Under the pieces are notes generated by a model that saw only the letters and a program-made list of their open reading frames with translations, ran no database searches and was not told the origin of the DNA. This document shows positions 16,704 through 25,242 of a stretch of DNA of 64,000 nt, piece after piece. The stretch comes from Epsilonproteobacteria bacterium (ex Lamellibrachia satsuma) (GTDB taxonomy: Bacteria > Campylobacterota > Campylobacteria > Campylobacterales > Sulfurovaceae). The stretch is from the NCBI GenBank assembly GCA_003934925.1, contig JQIX01000046.1, positions 1 through 64,000 of the forward strand, in the 5' to 3' direction. Each line of letters opens with the position of its first letter. Within the stretch, counting starts at the first letter, position 1. The translations under genes were made by a program, and so were the position numbers.

Positions 16704-17958
16704 GATCGGAATACTTGGTGTAGGAACTGTTGGTGTAAGTGTTGCGAGAATTCTTGAAGCGAATGCCGATATCATAGAAGCAAGAGCGGGTAAGAAGATC
16801 ATAGTTAAATCAGGTGTAGTAAAAAACCTTTCTAAAGAGAGAGGCGTAAATATTAAGATTTCTGATGATCCGCTCGATGTTATAGATGATCCTGAAATAG
16901 ATATTGTAGTAGAGTTGATGGGGGGCGTTGAAGAACCCTATGCATTGGTTAAGAAAGCTCTTGAAAAAGGTAAAGCAGTTGTGACGGCAAACAAAGCACT
17001 GCTTGCGTACCATCGTTATGAACTGCAAGAGCTTGCAGGTGACATTCCTTTCATGTATGAAGCAAGTACTGCAGGGGGGATCCCCATTATCGGTGCATTG
17101 CGTACAGGACTTTCTGCAAATCATATAGAATCTATCCAGGGGATCATGAACGGCACCTGTAACTATATGCTGACTAAAATGATCAATGAAGGTGCACAGT
17201 ATGATGAAATACTTAAAGAGGCACAGGAATTAGGATATGCAGAAGCGGATCCGACTTTTGATGTGGGTGGTTTTGATGCTTCTCATAAACTTTTGATCTT
17301 AGCGAGTATTGCATACGGGATCGATGCAAAACCGGAAGATATTCTCATTGAAGGTATTGAAAATATCACACAAACAGATGTAGCGTTTGCCAGAGAGTTC
17401 GGATATGAGATCAAATTGCTCGGTATTGCCAAAAAAGCAAGTAACGGAGTTGAACTCAGAGTACATGCAACTATGATCCCCCAGGAATCCATGATAGCCA
17501 AAGTGGATGGTGTAATGAATGCAGTGACCGTAGTCGGTGATTGTGTAGGTGAAACTATGTATTATGGTCCTGGAGCAGGTGGTGATGCAACTGCTTCAGC
17601 AGTCATTTCGGACATAGTGGATATCGTAAGAGGAAATCAGGGACCTATGCTTGGGTATAAAAAAGGTTTGGAAAGTGGACTTAAACTGCTTAGTAAAGAT
17701 GAAATAGTGACACAGTACTACCTTAGACTGGAAGTAGCTGACCAAAGCGGGGTACTGGCTTCCATTACTTCCACTCTGGGTGAATTTGGTATCTCCATAG
17801 AGTCTATGTTACAAAAACCGACGAAAAATGAAGATATTGCCAAACTTCTTTTTACGACACATAGTTGTAAAGAGAGTAAAATGCAGGATGCAATAGCAGC
17901 ATTAGGAAAACTTGATGTAGTTCATGGCAATATCGCTATGATGAGGATCGAGAAGTAA
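16696..17958 (+). CDS. hom: homoserine dehydrogenase
   Basis: NAD(P)-dependent enzyme that reduces aspartate semialdehyde to homoserine for Thr and Met. The Rossmann motif GVGTVGVSVARIL is at residues 7-19, the catalytic core carries NGTCNYML and the TYPGPGAGG-like stretch YYGPGAGGDATAS, and a C-terminal ACT domain (about 345-420) suggests threonine feedback. Length 420 aa. It starts inside the aminotransferase reading frame, so the two are coupled. Confidence 0.95.
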   Translation: MIKIGILGVGTVGVSVARILEANADIIEARAGKKIIVKSGVVKNLSKERGVNIKISDDPLDVIDDPEIDIVVELMGGVEEPYALVKKALEKGKAVVTANKALLAYHRYELQELAGDIPFMYEASTAGGIPIIGALRTGLSANHIESIQGIMNGTCNYMLTKMINEGAQYDEILKEAQELGYAEADPTFDVGGFDASHKLLILASIAYGIDAKPEDILIEGIENITQTDVAFAREFGYEIKLLGIAKKASNGVELRVHATMIPQESMIAKVDGVMNAVTVVGDCVGETMYYGPGAGGDATASAVISDIVDIVRGNQGPMLGYKKGLESGLKLLSKDEIVTQYYLRLEVADQSGVLASITSTLGEFGISIESMLQKPTKNEDIAKLLFTTHSCKESKMQDAIAALGKLDVVHGNIAMMRIEK

Positions 17959-17971
17959 AAAAGGAGTTGAA

Positions 17972-18469
17972 ATGGCAAAAGACCACTATTTTGATATAAC
18001 GGCAAAGCTTGATATGATGGAACTGAAAAATGCCATTGTGATGGCTGAAAAAGAGGTGGCGACTCGTTTTGATTTTAAGGGGATCAAGGCAGAGATCAAT
18101 TTGAATGAACAGGCAAAAACACTTTCACTCAGTTCATCCAGTGATCAAAAGATCGATGCACTCAAAGATATACTTATCTCTAAACTTATTAAACGAGGGA
18201 TTGCAGGAAAATCACTTGAAGAGGTAAAAACTGAAGGTATCTCTGGCGGAAATGTGAAAGTGGTTTACCGTATTGTTGACAGTATCGATAAGGCAGAGGC
18301 CAAGGAGATAGTAAAGGCTATTAAAGCGATGAAGGTCAAAGTCACTCCTTCTATTCAAGGGGATGAGGTTCGTGTAAGCGGAAAAAAAATTGATGATCTT
18401 CAGGCTGTGATGGCAGAAGTGAAAACTTTGGATCTTAAAGCACCGCTTGTGTTTGGGAATTTCAAATAA
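17972..18469 (+). CDS. YajQ-family nucleotide-binding protein
   Basis: Small protein of the YajQ/UPF0234 family, 165 aa, made of two ferredoxin-like halves. The hallmark TRFDFKG sits near residues 31-37. Some members bind cyclic di-GMP and act with transcription factors. Whether this one does is not visible. AAAAGGAG lies ahead of the ATG. It follows hom after 13 nt. Confidence 0.9.
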   Translation: MAKDHYFDITAKLDMMELKNAIVMAEKEVATRFDFKGIKAEINLNEQAKTLSLSSSSDQKIDALKDILISKLIKRGIAGKSLEEVKTEGISGGNVKVVYRIVDSIDKAEAKEIVKAIKAMKVKVTPSIQGDEVRVSGKKIDDLQAVMAEVKTLDLKAPLVFGNFK

Positions 18470-18532
18470 TGCAGGGTACTGTCTCCTGACAGCACTATTT
18501 GATTGACTTGTTTTTCAAGCTTCCTTTGTAGT

Positions 18533-18675
18533 TATAATTGAGGTGTTGTTTCTCTCTTCATTTTTTTAAAAAAAACGAAGCAAAAAAGCGTCGTGGTTCT
18601 CGAATCGCTATCGCTTTCAAGGGCGTTCACCACGACAAGAGCAGACTTCGTCTGATTAATGGAAGGGAAAATTTT
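18533..18675 (+). ncRNA. candidate small RNA in the yajQ-fdh gap
   Basis: A TATAAT is at 18533-18538. Downstream is a patch richer in G+C than its surroundings that folds: GTCGTGGT 18590-18597 with ACCACGAC 18629-18636, then CAGAC/GTCTG around TTC at 18642-18654. A run of eight or more T starts near 18671. A reading frame can be drawn across it but has no ribosome site and no recognisable protein. I call it a candidate RNA gene only. Confidence 0.4.
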
Positions 18676-18677
18676 TT

Positions 18678-18923
18678 TTACGAACAATGCCCGCCGCCGC
18701 AGCATCCTGAGTGTGCTTTGGATTGTTCGTGTACTGCTATTTGGAAATTCTGTCCATCTTCACTGAATATAAAATCATGTTTTTGACAGAACTTCTTGTT
18801 CATATGATTGACCATCTTCATGGCCTCTATCAGAGCATCATCTTTATTTTCAAAGCTTTTGTTGTTTTGAAGATTAGATTTTTTGAAACATCCGCACTCT
18901 TTTTCTATATTAATTGTAAACAT
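18678..18923 (-). CDS. small cysteine-rich protein with a GCCGGGHC tail
   Basis: An 81-aa protein starting MFTINIEKECGCFKK and ending in a CCGGGHCS tail that looks like a metal-binding site. A CGC pair near the start adds two more cysteines. I do not recognise the family. The start at 18923 is chosen because AAAAAGGA lies five bases ahead, while the longer form from 18956 has none. It is divergent from the formate dehydrogenase-type gene, which might suggest a link in metal or redox supply. Confidence 0.65.
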   Translation of the reverse strand: MFTINIEKECGCFKKSNLQNNKSFENKDDALIEAMKMVNHMNKKFCQKHDFIFSEDGQNFQIAVHEQSKAHSGCCGGGHCS

Positions 18924-19000
18924 ATTTATCCTTTTTGATATAATTGTCTTTAACAATAAGTTAGATGGACTTAAGAAAACTTGATTTTAAGCCTAAATAG

Positions 19001-19020
19001 GATAAATTTACTCCTATTTA
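19001..19020 (+). promoter_or_regulatory. candidate promoter motif of the fdh-type gene
   Basis: GATAAATTTACTCCTATTTA. Near copies lie at 9876-9895 (queD), 50500-50519 and 50580-50599. The left part can serve as a -10 (TAAATT), with the TACTCCTATT part at or after the transcript start. The meaning is unproven. Confidence 0.4.
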
Positions 19021-19055
19021 GTAAAAAAGAAGCATTTTTATCAAAAAGGCACAAG

Positions 19056-21167
19056 ATGACAAAGAAATATGTGAGAGAAGAGATAGAGAGTGTCTGTACA
19101 TACTGCGGGGTAGGGTGTGATATTACCGGTGTGGTAGAAGACAATAAGATCATCAAAGTATTTGCCCAGAAAGACGGTGTGGTCTCTGAGGGTAAACTAT
19201 GTATCAAAGGTAAGTACGGATATGACTTTGTAGATGCAAAAGACCGTGTCCGTGAGCCCCGTATTAAAAAAACATTTTTAGAGAGAAATCCGCATATTCA
19301 GGAAAAAGTAGCATCAAACCTTTCAGAATTCGATGCAGAGTATATGACCTGTGACCTTGATACTGCTACAAGCATTGCTGCTATGAAACTTTCCGAGATC
19401 AGGAACGAGTACGGCAGTGACAGCTTTTGTGCCATAGGCGGGGCAAGGACTTCTTGTGAATCTGCCTATGCTTTTCAGAAATTCTGTCGTGAAACAATGG
19501 ACTCTCCCCATGTAGACAACTGTGCAAGGGTCTGCCACTCCCCATCACTTAAAGGAATGCGTGCCACCATAGGTGAAGGAGCCGCGACCAATCCCTATAA
19601 TGATATTTATGAAGCTGAATTTATGGTGGTAATAGGCTCTAATACTATGGAAGCCCATCCTATTATTGCCAACCGTATTGTGGATGTGGCAAAAAAGGAA
19701 GATAATCTGGCCGTTATAGATGTGCGTGAAACAAAACTCGCCAAACTTTCCAAATATAACTGTATTATTCCTCATGAAGCCAATCTTCTTGTTTTGAATA
19801 TGATGGCATATGTTATTATTAATGAAGAAATATATGATGAGAGTTTTATAGAAACACGTACAAGAGATTTTGAGGCCTTTAAAGAGAAGATACTTAATGA
19901 TCCTTATGCAAATCCTGCATTTTTCAAAGAGGTAGAAGGGTATGAGTATCTTTCCAAGATGATCCCGAAAATTGCAAGAGAATACGCAATGAAAAGATCT
20001 ATGATCTTTTGGGGATTAGGGATCACAGAACATTTAGACGGCTCATATGCGGTTATGGCGATAACCCACTTGGCACTAATGACGGGTAACATAGGAAAAA
20101 CAGGTGCAGGGCTTATGCCTCTGCGCGGACAGAACAATGTACAGGGTGCCTGTGATATGGGTTGTCTGCCTTACTATCTTCCTGATTACCAGACACCTGA
20201 GAAAATAGGGCTTATGACACCGCAGCTCATAGATGCCATGATCGAAGGCAAGGTCAAAGCACTGCTCAATATGGGAGAAGATATTGTGCACATTCACCCT
20301 AATGTCAACAAAACCAAAAAAGCAATAGAGCAATTGGAATTCATCATGACACAGGAGCTTTTTATGACTGAGATCGCCCAAAGAGCAGATATTGTCATAG
20401 GAGTAAAATCCGCATATGAAAAAACAGGTGTTTATGTCAATGCAATGAGAAGACTTCACCTTTCTCAGCCCCTAGTGAAGAGTGATCTTCCCGATGACTG
20501 GGAAGTGCTGGCCCAAATGGCAGATAAACTGGGTGATAGTGAGAACTTCAACTTCCAAAGCTCTGAAGATGTTTGGAATGAAGTCAGGAAAGTGGCACCA
20601 AGAAGATTTTCCGGAGCGGATTACTATAGACTTGCCAGACATAGAAAAAGAGGGATGCAGTGGCCTATTTACCATGAAGATACACCAGTACTACACCTGC
20701 TTGATTTTCGTACAGAAGATGGGCTTGGACAGTATGTATACAAGCAGTATGAGCCCAGAGGAATGGTACAGGAGATAATGGACAAAAAGTTCTATAATGA
20801 TTCCATGGAAGGGTATTATCTGACTACCGGACGTACACTTGCCCACTATAACAATGCGGCACAGACCAAGCGAAGCTCCAAACTTGATACCAAGTATGAC
20901 GAGGATGTAGTGCTTGCGCCACTTGAGGATGAAGATAAATTCGGTGACAAGGTCATCTTGAAAAGTCAATACGGAGAGAGTGAAGCGCTTAGCGTAAAAT
21001 ATACGGATAAAGTGAGAACAAAAACACTTTTCTGTACGTTCCATCATGCCAAGAGTCGTATCAATGCACTTTTTGGGGATGAGTGTGATGAACTCATCCT
21101 CACTGCCAGATTCAAATCGGTTAAGGTCGATGTGATTCCTGTTGGGGACGAGATCGCTTGCGGGTAA
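19056..21167 (+). CDS. formate dehydrogenase-type molybdopterin oxidoreductase
   Basis: Molybdo- or tungsto-bis-MGD enzyme of 703 aa, related to FdhF/FdhA. The [4Fe-4S] site is C14-x2-C17-x3-C21 (CTYCGVGC), with a fourth cysteine in GKLCIKG. The metal ligand appears to be C160 in RVCHSPS, the cysteine form of the formate dehydrogenase active site. No twin-arginine signal is present, so it is cytosolic. No partner Fe-S or cytochrome subunit lies next to it. The ATG at 19056 has AAAAAGG ahead, unlike the upstream TTG. Confidence 0.85.
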   Translation: MTKKYVREEIESVCTYCGVGCDITGVVEDNKIIKVFAQKDGVVSEGKLCIKGKYGYDFVDAKDRVREPRIKKTFLERNPHIQEKVASNLSEFDAEYMTCDLDTATSIAAMKLSEIRNEYGSDSFCAIGGARTSCESAYAFQKFCRETMDSPHVDNCARVCHSPSLKGMRATIGEGAATNPYNDIYEAEFMVVIGSNTMEAHPIIANRIVDVAKKEDNLAVIDVRETKLAKLSKYNCIIPHEANLLVLNMMAYVIINEEIYDESFIETRTRDFEAFKEKILNDPYANPAFFKEVEGYEYLSKMIPKIAREYAMKRSMIFWGLGITEHLDGSYAVMAITHLALMTGNIGKTGAGLMPLRGQNNVQGACDMGCLPYYLPDYQTPEKIGLMTPQLIDAMIEGKVKALLNMGEDIVHIHPNVNKTKKAIEQLEFIMTQELFMTEIAQRADIVIGVKSAYEKTGVYVNAMRRLHLSQPLVKSDLPDDWEVLAQMADKLGDSENFNFQSSEDVWNEVRKVAPRRFSGADYYRLARHRKRGMQWPIYHEDTPVLHLLDFRTEDGLGQYVYKQYEPRGMVQEIMDKKFYNDSMEGYYLTTGRTLAHYNNAAQTKRSSKLDTKYDEDVVLAPLEDEDKFGDKVILKSQYGESEALSVKYTDKVRTKTLFCTFHHAKSRINALFGDECDELILTARFKSVKVDVIPVGDEIACG

Positions 21168-21172
21168 TCTAA

Positions 21173-21193
21173 AAGGTCGCAATTTGTGACCTT
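21173..21193 (+). terminator. hairpin terminator after the fdh-type gene
   Basis: AAGGTCGC and GTGACCTT pair (one G-U) around AATTT six bases after the stop. The same 20 bases with one change recur inside the ORF6N gene at 22461-22480. Confidence 0.6.
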
Positions 21194-21267
21194 AAAAACT
21201 CTCTCGTTCTTTTCTGATTTTATTAAACTCTTTTACATTTTTCATTATAAAACTTCCTATATAGAAT

Positions 21268-21282
21268 ATTTTATAAGGTTTT
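21268..21282. repeat. 15-bp direct repeat, left copy
   Basis: ATTTTATAAGGTTTT occurs here and again at 22076-22090. The two copies bracket the cold-shock/DUF1294 gene and could be a footprint of insertion. Confidence 0.6.
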
Positions 21283-21292
21283 GGTTTTGAAT

Positions 21293-21967
21293 TTAAAAAT
21301 GTATTATTCTAAAAGCAGAGGATAACAGCATTATATTAAAAAAGACAGTTGTCCAAAAGCTCACTTGAAATGATGTTTTTTTTGTTTTGTGACGGAACTT
21401 CTGTTGTGCAATCAAAGCTCCTATCCAACCACCAAATAGGGATAGTGTTAATAGACGTTGTTCTGATGTTCTACGTTCATTATTTATTGCTGAATCCTTG
21501 TCTTCTGAGTAAATATAATAGGTTATGATTCCCATTACTATATAAACAACTATAACTATTGGTGGTAATTTTTCTTCTATAGAAAAGTGTAAAAGAAACC
21601 CCAAAAAACCCAAAATGATTATTATATAAAATGGTGAAATACTATGAGTAGACTTAAGGTCTAACTGAGTCTTGTTTGTATTAATCTTATTATACTTTGG
21701 AGTGATATTTTTATTGCTATTATTACCATTTTTATTTCTTACAATATGATCTGAGGCTCTTGAGACTTTAATAGCTGACTCTCTACCATCATTATTTTTT
21801 TGTACAGTATATGTTACTTGCTGACCTTCTTCAGGACGTATTCTTTTGTCAGAAAAAGATTTAATATGAACAAAAATATTTTTTTGACTATCACTATCAG
21901 TAGGAAGAATAAAACCAAATCCTTTGTCATCATTCCAGTTGATAATTTTACCTTTTCTTCTAATCAT
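21293..21967 (-). CDS. cold-shock domain protein fused to a DUF1294 membrane domain
   Basis: Protein of 224 aa. Residues 1-68 are a cold-shock/OB fold with the RNA-binding motif GFGFILP and IFVHIKSF. The C-terminal half has three or four hydrophobic segments and the DUF1294 pattern (LFGGWIGALIAQQKFRHKT). Such fusions are common but of unknown role. The gene is more AT-rich than its neighbours and is flanked by 15-bp direct repeats, which hints at acquisition. A moderate AAGGA precedes the ATG. Confidence 0.85.
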   Translation of the reverse strand: MIRRKGKIINWNDDKGFGFILPTDSDSQKNIFVHIKSFSDKRIRPEEGQQVTYTVQKNNDGRESAIKVSRASDHIVRNKNGNNSNKNITPKYNKINTNKTQLDLKSTHSISPFYIIIILGFLGFLLHFSIEEKLPPIVIVVYIVMGIITYYIYSEDKDSAINNERRTSEQRLLTLSLFGGWIGALIAQQKFRHKTKKTSFQVSFWTTVFFNIMLLSSAFRIIHF

Positions 21968-22268
21968 AAATAATCCTTGTCACTTAGCAGAATTTTATTA
22001 TATCATATGTCAAAAAATTTTCTTCATATTTCATTTATTAAAATGTATTCTAATTGAAACCTTATAAAATATATAATTTTATAAGGTTTTCTCTTTTCAT
22101 TTCAGATGTTTAGAATGAAATCTTTAGTCAGACATTGTTAAAAAGATGTCATGATCGTAGGGAATCTACACTTGCAAATATAATTGTAATGCTTGAAAAG
22201 TATTACAATATGACATATTTTCAACCCCTTCCTCTTTTTCCCTCTATACTTCTAAGGCAGGAGTACCC
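21968..22268. other. gene-free AT-rich gap
   Basis: About 300 nt with no credible gene. It holds the long hairpin at 22057-22089, one copy of the 15-bp direct repeat, and short AT-rich stretches. GGCAGGAG just before the next ATG is the only translation signal I see. Confidence 0.6.
22057..22089. terminator. 14-bp perfect hairpin
   Basis: AAACCTTATAAAAT at 22057-22070 pairs perfectly with ATTTTATAAGGTTT at 22076-22089 around ATATA. T-rich sequence follows on the forward strand. It sits upstream of both flanking genes, so it terminates neither. It may be a remnant of an element boundary. Confidence 0.6.
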
Positions 22269-22541
22269 ATGAATGAGCTCACCATACCCATACATCATAA
22301 AATATACACACTACGTGGAAAGCAGATCATGCTTGATGAAGATTTGGCGGCACTATATCAAGTAACAACAAAAAGACTCAATGAACAAGTTAAAAGAAAT
22401 AGTGAAAGATTTCCTGAAGATTTTATGTTTCAACTCACTGAAAAGGAATATAAAAACTTGAGGTCGCAATTTGCGACCTTGGATATGCTTGTAAATGAGA
22501 CTAAAAAAACGGATGAAAAAGTAATGGGTTTTATAAAGTAA
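22269..22541 (+). pseudogene. truncated ORF6N (KilA-N-like) domain protein
   Basis: The first 60 residues match the start of ORF6N proteins (IYTLRGKQIMLDEDLAALYQ, then RFPEDFMFQL and LRSQFAT). The conserved GGRRYLPYAFTEQG part that should follow is missing and the frame ends after about 20 unrelated residues, total 90 aa. ORF6N domains come from phage and mobile elements. I read it as an internally deleted remnant, although a start with GGCAGGAG is intact. Its TAA overlaps the next ATG. Confidence 0.6.
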
Positions 22542-22882
22542 TGAGAGAACTCCCTAAAAAATTTGGTGACGAAAGTGAAACACTTGCTACCCGATTTTTG
22601 GAACAGGAAGGTTTTGTCATTGTTGAACGGAATTATTTTGCCCGCAAACTGGGAGAGATAGATATCATTGCCCAAAGAGAGGGTGAACTGCATTTTATAG
22701 AGGTTAAAAGTGGGAAAGCTGAGTTTGACCCGGTATATAATGTGACTCCAGCAAAACTGCGAAAAGTAATAAACTCTGCATATTATTATATGAAAACGAA
22801 AAATATTGATATCCCCTTTAGTATTGATGCCCTGATCATCCGATATGATGAGGTTGAGTTCATAGAGAATGTTACGCTATAA
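22541..22882 (+). CDS. UPF0102/YraN-family nuclease-fold protein
   Basis: A 113-aa member of the YraN family, with the restriction-endonuclease-like core visible as GEIDIIAQREGELHFIEVK (E-x-D and E-x-K residues near 46-62). The cellular role is not established. The ATG shares one base with the stop of the ORF6N remnant. In many genomes this gene lies with trxA or rnhB, which fits the nearby trxA. Confidence 0.85.
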   Translation: MRELPKKFGDESETLATRFLEQEGFVIVERNYFARKLGEIDIIAQREGELHFIEVKSGKAEFDPVYNVTPAKLRKVINSAYYYMKTKNIDIPFSIDALIIRYDEVEFIENVTL

Positions 22883-22913
22883 TGCATCCTAATCATATTG
22901 CAAAGGTGAACTT

Positions 22914-23711
22914 ATGACACTTACCGATGAGCAGCTAGGCCAATTTAAGCAGAATGGTTTTTTGCTTTTACCCCAATTTGCAGACCATGAACTCTGTGAT
23001 ACCATAAAAGATATAGCAAAGGCACATTTAAAGCATAAAGTGCCTCCCATTGAGACCGAATTGGAGTATGTTGGAAAGTCTAAAGAAGAAAGAAAACGCA
23101 TCTCTGATGGGCATGCGGAGCAGTTTGAGGAGCGTATTACCGTAAGACGGCTTAGACAGGTGTATCATCGTGATATCGTCTTTAAACGGTGGATGGAAAG
23201 TGAAAAGATACGCCCTGTACTAAAACAGATACTTGGGGAAGACCCTACGATCACTTTGGCCCATCATAATTCCATCATGACTAAAATGCCACATACTTCT
23301 ACTGAGACTTCCTGGCATCAGGATTTCCGTTATTGGAGTTTTGAAAACGATAATCTCGTCAGTGTATGGCTGGCACTCGATGAAGAGTATGCTGACAATG
23401 GTGTATTGGAATTCATACCGGGAAGCCATAGAATGGCATTCAATGCAGCACAGTTTGATGAAAAAGAGTATTTTTCAAACTCTTCGGAAGAAAATCAGTC
23501 ATTGATCTCTACCAAAGTCAGCAACCGCCTGCAAAAAGGAGATGTTGTCCTGTTTCATTGCAAGCTGCTGCACAGGGCCAATAAGAACAGTACGAATGAA
23601 CCTAAGATCTCTTTTGTCTATACGGTCAAAGGATGCAGCAATAAAGCTTTGGAAGGGACACGTTCCACCGAATATCCCGAGGTCCTGCTGCATTATATAG
23701 ATACACCATAA
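22914..23711 (+). CDS. phytanoyl-CoA dioxygenase (PhyH) family protein
   Basis: Fe(II)/2-oxoglutarate-type oxygenase of 265 aa. The metal-binding HxD is in SWHQDFRYWS near residue 128, a distal histidine lies in LLHRANKNST near 219, and VLEFIPGSHR is the family stretch between. Such enzymes hydroxylate small molecules. The substrate is unknown. A reasonable AAAGGTG lies before the start. It stands alone between yraN-like and trxA. Confidence 0.8.
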   Translation: MTLTDEQLGQFKQNGFLLLPQFADHELCDTIKDIAKAHLKHKVPPIETELEYVGKSKEERKRISDGHAEQFEERITVRRLRQVYHRDIVFKRWMESEKIRPVLKQILGEDPTITLAHHNSIMTKMPHTSTETSWHQDFRYWSFENDNLVSVWLALDEEYADNGVLEFIPGSHRMAFNAAQFDEKEYFSNSSEENQSLISTKVSNRLQKGDVVLFHCKLLHRANKNSTNEPKISFVYTVKGCSNKALEGTRSTEYPEVLLHYIDTP

Positions 23712-23743
23712 AACTGTATCTTTTGGGAAAGAATGAAAAATAG

Positions 23744-23772
23744 TTGACAAAATAATAAAGATAAGCTATAAC
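23744..23772 (+). promoter_or_regulatory. trxA sigma-70-type promoter
   Basis: TTGACA at 23744-23749 and TATAAC at 23767-23772 with a 17-nt spacer. This is the best -35/-10 pair I found in the window. trxA starts 53 nt downstream. Confidence 0.7.
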
Positions 23773-23825
23773 TCATTAATGAAATTAAGATATAATTTTT
23801 TCATTAAAAATTTAAAGGATGAAAT

Positions 23826-24143
23826 ATGGCAAAATATGTAGAATTAACAAATGAAAACTTCGATGCAACGATCGCGGAAGGTGTAACAATGGTAGACTTT
23901 TGGGCTCCATGGTGCGGACCTTGTAGAATGATCGCTCCTGTAGTTGAAGAGTTGGCTGAGGAATTTGAAGGAAAAGCGACTATTGCAAAAGTAAATACAG
24001 ACGAACAACAGGATATTGCTGTTAAATATGGTATTAGATCTATTCCGTCTATTCTTTTCTTTAAGAATGGTGAGCTTGTAGACCAAATGGTAGGTGCAGC
24101 TTCCAAAGATGCATTTGCAGAAAAAATCAACGCACAACTGTAA
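23826..24143 (+). CDS. trxA: thioredoxin
   Basis: Classic thioredoxin of 105 aa with the redox pair C30 and C33 in WCGPC and the cis-proline loop RSIPSILFF. It keeps cytosolic thiols reduced and can feed class I ribonucleotide reductase. AAAGGA precedes the ATG. trxB follows after a terminator-like hairpin. Confidence 0.97.
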   Translation: MAKYVELTNENFDATIAEGVTMVDFWAPWCGPCRMIAPVVEELAEEFEGKATIAKVNTDEQQDIAVKYGIRSIPSILFFKNGELVDQMVGAASKDAFAEKINAQL

Positions 24144-24153
24144 GTTGTCAAAC

Positions 24154-24178
24154 AAGCGGGAAGATTTTCTTCCTGCTT
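24154..24178 (+). terminator. terminator after trxA
   Basis: An 11-bp stem (AAGCGGGAAGA with TCTTCCTGCTT, one G-U pair) and a TTT loop start ten bases after the stop. A pyrimidine-rich tail follows. Confidence 0.75.
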
Positions 24179-24288
24179 TCCTCCTTATTCATTTAAAACC
24201 TCCTACTAAAAATTATTAACCAAGTATTTAAAGTGTATAATTTCAATAATTGTTTGTTTAAAAATTTTTAACTATTTTAAGGATTAAA

Positions 24289-25227
24289 ATGCTTGATTGC
24301 GCGATCATAGGCGGTGGACCGGCAGGCTTAACAGCGGGACTCTATACAACACGCGGGGGATTGAAGAACGTAACCTTGTTCGAAATGGGTATGCCTGGCG
24401 GGCAGATCACACAAAGTTCGGAGATAGAGAATTATCCGGGGTTTTTTGAACATCATAAAACAGGTATGGATTTTATGGATACCTGGCAGGAACAGTGTTT
24501 TCATTTCGGACTCAAACATGAAATGAAAAAAGTAGAGCGTGTGGCTAAAACAGGGGAGCATTTCACTATTACTTTGGAAGGCGGTGAGAATGTAGAAGCC
24601 AAAACAGCTATTGTCTGTACGGGAAGTACACCTAAAAGAGCGGGGTTCAAAGGGGAAGATGAGTTCTTTGGAAGAGGAGTAAGTACCTGTGCAACCTGTG
24701 ATGGGTTTTTCTATAAAGACAAACCGGTAGCTGTTCTTGGTGGAGGTGATACCGCACTTGAAGAAGCCCATTATCTTTCCAATATTTGTTCAGATGTTTA
24801 TGTGATACACAGGAGAGATACATTCAGGGCAGCACCTTCAACAGTTGACAGGATCAAAAGAAAAGAAAATATCCATCTCATTACTGATACTGTGATCGAA
24901 GAAGTATTTGGTGATGCCATGGGTGTGAGTGGTGTGAAGCTGAAAAATAAGGCCGGCAAAACAGAAGAGTTGAATATTCCTGGGCTATTTGTCTTTGTCG
25001 GACATGATGTCAATAATGCCGTGCTCAAAGATGAGAAAGGAAATTTTATCTGTGGAATGAATGACTGGGGACAGGTCATTGTTGATCTGAGCATGAGAAC
25101 GTCGGTTCCGGGTCTATTCGCAGCGGGTGACATGCGAATAGAGGCACCTAAACAGGTAGTGGTAGCGGCAGGTGATGGTGCTACTGCAGCACTGCAGGTA
25201 ATTTCATATATTCAAGAACAAGTATAA
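24289..25227 (+). CDS. trxB: thioredoxin-disulfide reductase
   Basis: FAD/NADPH flavoprotein of 312 aa that reduces thioredoxin. The N-terminal FAD motif is [12 protein letters not shown], the redox cysteines are C134 and C137 in CATCDGF, the NADPH motif is [11 protein letters not shown], and the second FAD motif is FAAGDMR near the C-terminus. Its own promoter probably lies in the gap after the trxA terminator. dapB follows closely. Confidence 0.96.
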   Translation: MLDCAIIGGGPAGLTAGLYTTRGGLKNVTLFEMGMPGGQITQSSEIENYPGFFEHHKTGMDFMDTWQEQCFHFGLKHEMKKVERVAKTGEHFTITLEGGENVEAKTAIVCTGSTPKRAGFKGEDEFFGRGVSTCATCDGFFYKDKPVAVLGGGDTALEEAHYLSNICSDVYVIHRRDTFRAAPSTVDRIKRKENIHLITDTVIEEVFGDAMGVSGVKLKNKAGKTEELNIPGLFVFVGHDVNNAVLKDEKGNFICGMNDWGQVIVDLSMRTSVPGLFAAGDMRIEAPKQVVVAAGDGATAALQVISYIQEQV

Positions 25228-25242
25228 GGATTGGTAGTTAAA

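Noticed and set aside
18538-18786. Forward protein-coding gene of 82 codons
   Set aside because: No ribosome site, odd composition, and it overlaps both the folded RNA-like core and the reverse gene with a good start.
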